Below are positions 1 to 4,976 of a DNA stretch of 5,605 nt, one piece after another; the first letter of the stretch is position 1, and each line of letters begins with the position of its first letter. The DNA is from Thermoanaerobaculia bacterium (GTDB taxonomy: Bacteria > Acidobacteriota > Thermoanaerobaculia > Gp7-AA8). The stretch is from contig JAMPYE010000318.1 in the NCBI GenBank assembly GCA_023700825.1, positions 1 to 5,605 of the forward strand, read 5' to 3'. The position numbers were made by a program, and so were the translations under genes. Below the pieces are notes generated by a model. That model saw only the letters and a list, made by a program, of their open reading frames with translations, did no database searches and was not told where the DNA came from.

Positions 1-419
1 ATCGCGAATGTGTGGTTCCAGCTTCCGCCGACTTCCATCGTCGACGGCACGACGGCCCCCGTCGAGGTGATCTTCGTCTCGGGGTATTCGGCATACTTCA
101 GTGAGATGCCTTCCTCGGTGCAGATCCACTCCGACTCGCTGGCGTTGCCTTCGGAGGTGGACTTCGTGCGGAAGCCGTTCGCCTCGACGGCGACGATCTC
201 GTCGGTGTAGCTGCTCGTGTTTTTCTCGACGACTTTTCCCTCGGCATCGAGCTGGGTCGAGGTGATGCGATGCTCGTTGGTGAGACCGACGGAGACCGGG
301 TAGTGTGCGAGGTTGCAGAGCTGTTTTGCGGCGGTCTGCTTCTTCGCCGGCTTCGCGGCGAGCGGAGCGGCGATCAGAAGCGCTGCAACGGCCAGCGTGA
401 CGAGTCTCGACGAGGTCAT
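1..419 (-). CDS. Secreted protein of uncertain family, N-terminal part (cut by window edge)
   Basis: The first 139 codons of a gene read leftward from an ATG at 419-417; no stop occurs before the window ends. Residues 1-22 form a clear Sec signal peptide: a short polar start with Arg5, a hydrophobic run at about 6-20, and Ala-rich residues suited to signal peptidase I cleavage near Ala22. Cys35 is not in a lipobox, so a lipoprotein is unlikely. The mature part is rich in Thr, Ser, Glu and Lys, with alternating stretches typical of beta strands; Cys35 and Cys100 could pair outside the cytoplasm. The segments YPVSVGLTNEHRIT (40-53) and VPSTMEVGGSW (124-134) resemble the repeating beta pattern of TapB/DUF3108-like periplasmic proteins, where a 'plain-size' strand is followed by a 'V-G-x-x-W' strand. 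That is a weak family guess from memory. A GAGGA stretch about 8 bases before the ATG can serve as ribosome binding site. It lies about 100 bp downstream of the SAM-binding protein gene on the same strand. Function unknown. Confidence 0.72.
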   Translation of the reverse strand, partial: MTSSRLVTLAVAALLIAAPLAAKPAKKQTAAKQLCNLAHYPVSVGLTNEHRITSTQLDAEGKVVEKNTSSYTDEIVAVEANGFRTKSTSEGNASESEWICTEEGISLKYAEYPETKITSTGAVVPSTMEVGGSWNHTFA

Positions 420-519
420 GGGCGTTTTCCTCTTCCCGTGTTCAGTTGTGCGGTCAAGTGTATGACGGCAGGGGACTGGCAGTGAGATTGGCGGTGGACC
501 GAACGATTCACGAACGCGA

Positions 520-1200
520 TCAGCTTCGCTTCGCCAGCCACACGAGATAGCGGGAGCCGCCGGCGCGCCCGCGTGCGCGGACGTTGCGGGCTTCGACCTC
601 GAAGCCAGCCTGCTTGAGGCGTCGCGTGAAGGCGGGGTCGTGGTCGGCGGACCAGACAGCGAGCGTGCCGCCGCGGCGTAGCGCCGCATACGACGCAGCG
701 AGGCCGGTAGGGCTGTAGATCCGGTCGTTCGTCTTCGAGACGAGCGCCGAAGGGCCGTTGTCGACGTCGAGGAGAATCGCGTCGTACGCGTTCTTCTCGG
801 CGCGAATGACGTCGAGGACGTTGGCCTCGCGAACGGTGACGCGCGGGTCCTCGAGAGCGGCGCCGTTGAGCTCCGCCATCTCGTTGCGATTCCACGCGAC
901 GACGGCGGGGACGAGCTCCGCGACGACGACCGAGGCCTTCGGCCCGACGCGCGAGAGGACGCCCGCGAGCGTGTAGCCCATGCCGAGACCGCCGATGAGC
1001 AGGCGCCCGTCGCGGTCGGCCATGCGCTCGCACGAGAGCTCGGCCAGCGCGTCTTCCGAGCCGTAGATGCGGCTGTTCATCAGCTCGGTGTTCGCGACGC
1101 GGATCGAGAACTCGGAGCCGCGGCGGAGGAGCTTCATCTCGCCTCCGTCGCCGGGAACGGTAGTGGAGCCAAGGTGTACCCACGGGATCATGCGTTGCAT
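520..1200 (-). CDS. Spermidine synthase-like SAM-dependent methyltransferase-fold protein
   Basis: A complete 226-residue Rossmann-fold protein of the SpeE/spermine-synthase-like group. The SAM-type nucleotide site is clear: LLIGGLGMGYTL at 67-78 (motif I glycine loop), the acidic end of strand beta2 in VVVAELVPAVVAWN at 91-104 (Glu95), and the motif LLDVDNGP at 143-150. The N-terminal segment IPWVHLGSTTVPGDGGEMKLLRRGSEFSIRV (5-35), then ELMNSR at 39-44, matches what I recall of a bacterial group usually annotated 'spermidine synthase' or 'hypothetical methyltransferase'. The DE-x-x-YHE polyamine-site motif of true spermidine synthases is not visible, and the usual D-S-S/T-D-P is replaced by D-V-D-N-G-P, so spermidine production is doubtful; the real substrate is unknown. 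It probably acts in the cytoplasm, as there is no signal peptide. The start is taken as ATG 1200 (or Met4), because the conserved IPW segment would otherwise be lost. No ribosome site precedes it, whereas Met22 (1137) does have GGAGG 4 bases ahead. It lies 120 bp behind the channel gene. Confidence 0.88.
   Translation of the reverse strand: MQRMIPWVHLGSTTVPGDGGEMKLLRRGSEFSIRVANTELMNSRIYGSEDALAELSCERMADRDGRLLIGGLGMGYTLAGVLSRVGPKASVVVAELVPAVVAWNRNEMAELNGAALEDPRVTVREANVLDVIRAEKNAYDAILLDVDNGPSALVSKTNDRIYSPTGLAASYAALRRGGTLAVWSADHDPAFTRRLKQAGFEVEARNVRARGRAGGSRYLVWLAKRS
1135..1146 (-). promoter_or_regulatory. Internal Shine-Dalgarno-like GGAGG before Met22 of the SpeE-like gene
   Basis: On the minus strand GGAGG is followed four bases later by the ATG for Met22 (1137-1135). 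It is the only good ribosome binding site near the start of this gene. The GGAGG also encodes the Gly-Gly-Glu of a conserved-looking segment, so it may be coding coincidence. If used, it would give a 205-residue protein lacking the first 21 residues. Confidence 0.3.
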
Positions 1201-1320
1201 GGTAGCGGATCGGCCAGAGGAAGGGCGCCTCGGCGTGGAGTCGCGGAGAGCCTCTCCCGACCTCCAGCCTCCGTCGCCGCGGGCACTCCGTGTCGAGCCC
1301 CGGACCCCCGCTCCTTGCGG
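1201..1320 (-). other. Intergenic spacer between channel gene and SpeE-like gene
   Basis: A 120 bp GC-rich gap. It holds two small inverted repeats. One is at 1245-1257 (GGAGA stem, 3-base loop). The other is at 1213-1234 (a seven-pair stem with one bulged A and a 7-base loop), ending about 13 bases before the downstream ATG. Neither is followed by a T run on the minus strand, so I do not call a terminator. I see no good -10 box, so the SpeE-like gene may be read through from the channel gene. Confidence 0.4.
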
Positions 1321-2049
1321 TTACGGAGCTTGCTGATCTGCCGCGGGAGCCTCCTTGACTCCCTTGGCCGCGCGATTCGCGACCGACCCCGCGATCGCGG
1401 CCGTGAACGTCCCTAGCAGGCCGAGCCCGGTGACGAGGAGGATCATCGCAACGATTCGGCCCCCGGTCGTGTGCGGGTAGATGTCGCCGTAGCCGACGGT
1501 CGTCACGGTGATGAAGGCCCACCAGAAGCTATCCCAGAGGGTGTGAACCTGGGGGTTGATCCCGGCCTCGAAGAAATGGAAGCCGAGCGCGCCGGACACG
1601 ATCACGATGACGACGGTGGTCGTCACGCCGACCATGTAGCTGTTCGCCGCGAAGTTGCGCACCAGGCGCAGCAGGATGTGCATCCGCACGGCGACCTTCA
1701 CGACGCGAAGGAGCTTGACGACGCGCAGGATGCGCACCGTGCGGAGCGAGCGGAGCACCTGCGTGACATCGGTCGACAACGGAATGGACGCGAGCAACTC
1801 CCACCAGTAGCGGCGCACGAAACGCCACTTGTTCTCCGCGAGGAAGAAGCGGACCGACCACTCGCACAGGAAGAACAGGGCGATCCCGATATCGGCCGCG
1901 ACGAGAACGTCGTGCCGCGCGTCGGTCATCTCGACGACGCTCTCCAGGACCAGGATCGCGATGCTCAGCAGCGCAAAGAGCGCGACGAGGACGTCGACCC
2001 AGATCGTTCGGGCTTCGGGGTTCGCGGGGGCGGTCGCAGTTTCGCTCAT
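1321..2049 (-). CDS. Voltage-gated-type potassium channel (six-transmembrane ion transporter family)
   Basis: A complete 242-residue inner-membrane protein with the Kv channel layout; four copies would form a K+ pore. Approximate segments are: S1 15-37; S2 47-70, with Glu63 and Arg67 in LCEWSVRF; S3 80-92; S4 97-122; S5 136-158; pore helix and filter 172-190; S6 198-222. The filter TVTTVGYGD (181-189) is the canonical K+ selectivity signature. S4 carries basic residues at every third position (R100, R103, R106, R109, K112, R115, K118), the hallmark of a working voltage sensor. The cytoplasmic tail after S6 is only about 20 residues, with no RCK/TrkA-N or cyclic-nucleotide domain, so gating is probably by voltage alone. 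Start: ATG 2049 is chosen. An in-frame GTG at 2115 would add 22 Arg/Pro-rich residues that look like translated non-coding DNA. No Shine-Dalgarno precedes ATG 2049; a TACAAT box 8 bases upstream suggests a leaderless mRNA. The substrate class is well supported; the physiological role cannot be read from its neighbours. Confidence 0.93.
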   Translation of the reverse strand: MSETATAPANPEARTIWVDVLVALFALLSIAILVLESVVEMTDARHDVLVAADIGIALFFLCEWSVRFFLAENKWRFVRRYWWELLASIPLSTDVTQVLRSLRTVRILRVVKLLRVVKVAVRMHILLRLVRNFAANSYMVGVTTTVVIVIVSGALGFHFFEAGINPQVHTLWDSFWWAFITVTTVGYGDIYPHTTGGRIVAMILLVTGLGLLGTFTAAIAGSVANRAAKGVKEAPAADQQAP

Positions 2050-2057
2050 GGCGGGGA

Positions 2058-2086
2058 ATTGTAGGGGTCCGCGCCGGACGGGTCGA
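2058..2086 (-). promoter_or_regulatory. Candidate promoter of the potassium channel gene, leaderless
   Basis: On the minus strand TCGACC (2086-2081, 4 of 6 matches to the sigma70 -35 consensus) is followed after exactly 17 bases by TACAAT (2063-2058, 5 of 6 matches to the -10 consensus). The ATG begins 8 bases after the -10 box, where transcription would be expected to start, so the mRNA would have little or no 5' leader. The lack of a Shine-Dalgarno sequence fits this. It was found by eye, not by a scored search. Confidence 0.45.
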
Positions 2087-2166
2087 GCCGGTCGCGCGAC
2101 GGAGGGCCGGCGCACGAGTGCCAGGCAGAGCCGTCAGCGCCCGCGCCCCGGAATCGAGAGCCCGCC
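2087..2166. other. Intergenic spacer with a perfect 10-bp palindrome
   Basis: GC-rich gap between the stop of the 883-residue gene and the proposed channel promoter. It contains the self-complementary GTCGCGCGAC at 2091-2100, just upstream of the proposed -35 box. This could be an operator half-site or chance in GC-rich DNA. No T run or strong stem suggests an intrinsic terminator on the minus strand. Confidence 0.3.
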
Positions 2167-4818
2167 TCACTCCACGCGCAGGATAGAATCTCCGGTGCCG
2201 TTGTCGATCGACGAGACGGTGATGGCGACCCGTCCCGAGCCTCCGACGACCTCGAACTTCAGCTGGAGGTTCCTGATGTCCCCGTAATCGGCGCGTGCGG
2301 CGTCGAGAATGTTGTTGGTGATCCCGTTGATCCGGAGGAGCTGGTTAGGCTGCAGCGGGTAGCTCTTCGAGGCGATCGGCCCACCGGCGAGGCTCCGGCC
2401 GTCCGCGAAGAGGAGCGTCACCTTCACGGTCGCAGCGGCGCCGGCCGTCTCGACCATGTCGACGTTGGTGCGGAAAGTCCCGGGCGTTCCCGCGGAGAGC
2501 GTTTCCAGCGACGAGTCCTGAAGCCCGCCGATCACCTTCTTCTGCCCGAGCGCCAGGGACGCGGAGAGCGGAAGTGCAGGCACGGCCGTGCCGAAGGTGG
2601 CGGTGGACCCGGACACCGTCGTGTAGGCGCGGCTCGTGACCGTGATGCTCCTTCCCAGCGGGTTGACGAGGATGTAGCCGAGTGAGTCGCCACTGACGTT
2701 GAAGAAGGACTTCACGATGTCCGTGGAGACGAACGACTGGTTAGGCGCGAGGTTCGTCGTGCGAACGATTTCCGTGCCGCCCGACGGCCGGTAGGTGAGA
2801 CGGATCGTCCCACCGGCCGCGCCGATGTTCGTGACCGCCACGTCGCTTCGGAAGAAGGTGCCGAGCGCACCGGCGAGCGACCCGGCGATTGGGATGAGCA
2901 CGGTCTCGGTCGGACTCGAACCGAAGGCATTGTTCCAGTCGGTCACGGCCCAGGTGTCTCCGCTCGCGGTGTCGAGTGGCGTCGCGTAGCCGCTGAGCGA
3001 TCCGTCACCACTCGTCTGCGTCACGACCGCGGCCGCCGTGCCGGCGGGCGCCTGGCCGGCGATCTGCAACATCTGGAAGGGGGGCACGCTGTCATTACGG
3101 GTACCGATCACGTTGCCCGTGACATTGAGGAAATCGGTGCGGAAGGCCGCGGTGCCCCCTCCGGTCTCCTGCAGGTAGAAGTTCGTTCGATGTGTCGCAT
3201 CCTGGATCAGTCCGGGGAAATAGAGCTTCTTCCCGGTGGTGATCGAGCGGTCGGAACGTAGCACGGGAATCGCGGTGCCGAACGTCCCGCGGGGATCGTT
3301 GGAGTTGAAGATGCTGGCGGCCACCGCGAGGCTCTGAATCGCGCCAGCGCGAATCTGCAGGCTTCCGACGGACTCGTCCTTGCCGTAGACGTTCTTCACG
3401 ACGTCGGCGAGGCTGACCGCCTGGTTGGGGAGCAGCGTCGAAATCGACGACTGGCTGGCACTCGCAGGAGTGCCGTCCCTCGGCGTGAAGTAGAGCGACA
3501 GGTTTCCGATGCTGAACGCGTCGACGGCGTTTCCGATCGTCACGTCGGAGATGTAGACGATTCCGCCGCCTCCCGTGACGTGCCCGATGCCCGTGAGGAA
3601 GAACGCAGGCCCGGAGAGCGGCGGGATCGCGTTGGGCGAGGTCGCCGGCTTCGTCGTGTCGACCACCGAGACCAGGCTCGCTCCCGCCGAGGTGTCGAAC
3701 GGAGCGCGTGCCGACGCGCTGGTGAGGAATCGGAGCTTCAGCGTGCCGACGACCGAGCCGAGAGACGCGGCGCCGTCGATGCGCAAGGACCGGTCGACGC
3801 GGAACGTGACGTTGACCGTCTGGCCGGGCGCGATCGTGATGACGCCGCTCTGTGGGATGAGCCAGGGCGCGTCCGACACGGCGATCGCCTGGATCGTCGA
3901 CGAGCCGTCGTTCCGAAACGCGACGCTTCCCGAAGGGTTCTGGCCTTGCACTGCCGCGAGGTCGATGCGGTTGCTCGACGGAACCGGCCGCACCGTGCCC
4001 GACGGCGGCACCGCCGACAGGAGCGTGACCGGCACGCGAATCTGCGGTGCGCCGGTCGCGCTGACGATCGACGTCCCGGCAAACGAACCCGGGCCCTGCG
4101 AAGTGCCGGCGAGGGAGATCCGCTGTGCGGCGCCGGCCGGCAGCGAGAAGCTCGGCGGATTCTGCGTGAAGAAGTTTCCGCTCTGCGTGAGGGTCACCGA
4201 CGCGGAGACGCTCCCTCGATTCGCGATCGTGTAGCTGTCGGTCGCGCCGCCCGATCCCGCGACCTGCAGCATTCCGCGCGGCTGCGAAACGAGCACGATC
4301 AGTACGCCGTCGGCTCGGAGGTTGTCGATGGCGATGAGGTGGGGTGTGACGCTGGAAATTCGGATCCGGTTGAACGGCGCTCCGGGCGAAAGGTTGACGA
4401 AGCCTTCGCTGAAGTCGGCACCTGCGGGAACCGACGCGTTCTGAATCACGGATCCCACGCTCGTCGATCCCGAGAAGGCCTCGGCCTTGAGCTGAGACGT
4501 CGACGTGACGTCGCTCTGGGCGAACGAGAACGAGACGCTGGAGACCGCAGTCTGGAAGGTGATGTCGAGAGTCCCAGGGTTGAACGGTTGGTAGAGACAC
4601 GTTTCCCCGAGACCGACGAAGAGGAGGAGCCTCGAATCGACAGTCTCCCACGAACCGGTCGGGCTGGGAGCGAACGTGACGCCCGAGATCCCGAGGTTCT
4701 CCGCAAGGACATCGCCGGGGAACTGATTGAAGTTGATCTCGTAGGTCTGAGCGTCTGCTTCGACCAGGAAAAACGTCGAGACGACCATCAGGAATGCGAC
4801 GGCGAGAGCACGATGCAT
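2167..4818 (-). CDS. Large secreted modular beta-sandwich protein (883 aa), function unknown
   Basis: I do not recognise a named family for the whole protein. Residues 1-23 are a Sec signal peptide (hydrophobic core about 4-18; Ala-Asp-Ala before Gln24 is a good signal peptidase site). Residues 25-170 look like a jelly-roll domain: GVTFAPSP early, alternating strands such as ITFQTAVSSVSFSFAQSD, and a closing AIDNLRAD at 163-170, the pattern common in 'choice-of-anchor' and PEP-CTERM surface proteins. Residues 180-270 and 285-370 are two Ig-like/BACON-like domains (SYTIANRGS...; SVAFRNDGSS...APWLIPQSGVITIAPGQTVNV). Residues 413-883 hold four beta-rich modules of about 115 residues, arranged as a duplicated pair (see the repeat entries). 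Only one Cys (74) is visible. The C-terminus SIDNGTGDSILRVE has no PEP-CTERM, LPXTG, type IX sorting domain or membrane helix, so it is probably released or held by protein contacts. No catalytic motif is visible; an adhesive or structural extracellular role is inference. The ATG at 4818 has GGAGGT four bases upstream. Codon use resembles the neighbours. Confidence 0.88.
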   Translation of the reverse strand: MHRALAVAFLMVVSTFFLVEADAQTYEINFNQFPGDVLAENLGISGVTFAPSPTGSWETVDSRLLLFVGLGETCLYQPFNPGTLDITFQTAVSSVSFSFAQSDVTSTSQLKAEAFSGSTSVGSVIQNASVPAGADFSEGFVNLSPGAPFNRIRISSVTPHLIAIDNLRADGVLIVLVSQPRGMLQVAGSGGATDSYTIANRGSVSASVTLTQSGNFFTQNPPSFSLPAGAAQRISLAGTSQGPGSFAGTSIVSATGAPQIRVPVTLLSAVPPSGTVRPVPSSNRIDLAAVQGQNPSGSVAFRNDGSSTIQAIAVSDAPWLIPQSGVITIAPGQTVNVTFRVDRSLRIDGAASLGSVVGTLKLRFLTSASARAPFDTSAGASLVSVVDTTKPATSPNAIPPLSGPAFFLTGIGHVTGGGGIVYISDVTIGNAVDAFSIGNLSLYFTPRDGTPASASQSSISTLLPNQAVSLADVVKNVYGKDESVGSLQIRAGAIQSLAVAASIFNSNDPRGTFGTAIPVLRSDRSITTGKKLYFPGLIQDATHRTNFYLQETGGGTAAFRTDFLNVTGNVIGTRNDSVPPFQMLQIAGQAPAGTAAAVVTQTSGDGSLSGYATPLDTASGDTWAVTDWNNAFGSSPTETVLIPIAGSLAGALGTFFRSDVAVTNIGAAGGTIRLTYRPSGGTEIVRTTNLAPNQSFVSTDIVKSFFNVSGDSLGYILVNPLGRSITVTSRAYTTVSGSTATFGTAVPALPLSASLALGQKKVIGGLQDSSLETLSAGTPGTFRTNVDMVETAGAAATVKVTLLFADGRSLAGGPIASKSYPLQPNQLLRINGITNNILDAARADYGDIRNLQLKFEVVGGSGRVAITVSSIDNGTGDSILRVE
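2170..2868 (-). repeat. Protein-level repeat copy B of the 883-aa protein (modules 3 and 4)
   Basis: Residues about 651-883. Module 3 (651-768) has FFRSDVAVTNIG, LAPNQSFVSTDIVK, TFGTAVPAL and GLQD, matching module 1 motif for motif. Module 4 (769-883) begins FRTNVDMVETAG, like the start of module 2, has its own LQPNQLLRING strand and ends IDNGTGD. All four modules share the same skeleton: an R-T/S-D/N strand, a P-N-Q strand, and a final strand pair before the next module. Confidence 0.65.
2869..3582 (-). repeat. Protein-level repeat copy A of the 883-aa protein (modules 1 and 2)
   Basis: Residues about 413-650. Module 1 (413-540) has SDVTIGN, then LLPNQAVSLADVVK, then TFGTAIPVL and GLIQD at its end. 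Module 2 (541-650) begins HRTNFYLQETGG, continues with FRTDFLNVTGN, and ends in a D-x-x-x-G-D turn (DTASGD) before a linker. The matching signatures recur about 228-240 residues later in copy B. Divergence is too great for a DNA-level direct repeat to be seen, so the duplication is old. Confidence 0.65.
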
Positions 4819-4822
4819 GACG

Positions 4823-4828
4823 ACCTCC
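4823..4828 (-). promoter_or_regulatory. Ribosome binding site of the 883-aa secreted protein
   Basis: GGAGGT on the minus strand, four bases ahead of the ATG at 4818. It is a near-full match to the anti-Shine-Dalgarno sequence, and with the signal peptide that follows it fixes the start of this gene. Confidence 0.7.
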
Positions 4829-4862
4829 GAGAGGTTCCGGTCCGGTCTGCTGATGTGTCTCG

Positions 4863-4891
4863 ATTCTTCACCCTTTGCGCAGCCGGGGCAA
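4863..4891 (-). promoter_or_regulatory. Candidate sigma70-like promoter for the 883-aa secreted protein
   Basis: On the minus strand TTGCCC (4891-4886, 4 of 6 matches to -35) is followed after exactly 17 bases by AAGAAT (4868-4863, 4 of 6 matches to -10). Transcription would start near 4856, giving a leader of roughly 38 bases that includes the GGAGGT ribosome site. The spacing is ideal but the hexamers are imperfect, and it was found by eye. Confidence 0.35.
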
Positions 4892-4897
4892 GTACGG

Positions 4898-4967
4898 TTG
4901 GATAGGGGGCGCGGAGAATTTACAGCGTCGATCCGTCGCCGCCAGCCGCGGCGCGGAGTGATATCGT
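4898..4967 (+). promoter_or_regulatory. Weak candidate promoter elements for the patatin-like gene
   Basis: Two options are visible. TTGGAT (4898-4903), 17 bases, then TACAGC (4921-4926) would give a leader of about 45 bases. Alternatively TATCGT (4962-4967) fits the loose TANNNT form and ends 9 bases before the ATG at 4977, which would give a leaderless mRNA; it has no clear -35 partner. The first option overlaps the -35 region proposed for the divergent gene. Neither is strong. Confidence 0.22.
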
Positions 4968-4976
4968 TAGCCGGCG

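Noticed and set aside
453..458. TTGACC on the minus strand as a -35 box for the secreted protein starting at 419
   Set aside because: The hexamer is good, but at 16-18 base spacing only GC-rich sequence follows, with no acceptable -10 box.
1213..1257. Inverted repeats in the 1201-1320 gap as intrinsic terminators
   Set aside because: Stems are short and neither is followed by a T run on the minus strand.
416..1522. Minus-strand open frame (368 codons) spanning three genes
   Set aside because: It overlaps the channel, the SpeE-like gene and the secreted-protein start out of phase, and its product is Arg-rich without any fold signal.
1471..2064. Plus-strand open frame opposite the potassium channel
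   Set aside because: Asp/Arg/His-rich antisense translation of a gene with unmistakable channel motifs.
2050..2115. N-terminal extension of the channel from a GTG at 2115
   Set aside because: The added residues are Arg/Pro-rich, have no ribosome site, and would lie across the proposed promoter; ATG 2049 leads directly into the S1 region.
2167..2226. PEP-CTERM sorting signal at the end of the 883-residue protein
   Set aside because: The tail lacks the Pro-Glu-Pro motif, the hydrophobic helix and the terminal Arg cluster.
3095..4651. Long minus-strand open frame (518 codons) in another phase within the secreted protein gene
   Set aside because: Arg/His/Pro-rich low-complexity translation without motifs; a phase shadow of the 883-residue gene.
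3580..4905. Long plus-strand open frame (441 codons) opposite the secreted protein
   Set aside because: Its product is dominated by Arg, Asp, Glu and Gly with no domain signal, as expected from the antisense frame of a GC-rich gene. The minus-strand frame there has a signal peptide, ribosome site and repeated domains.
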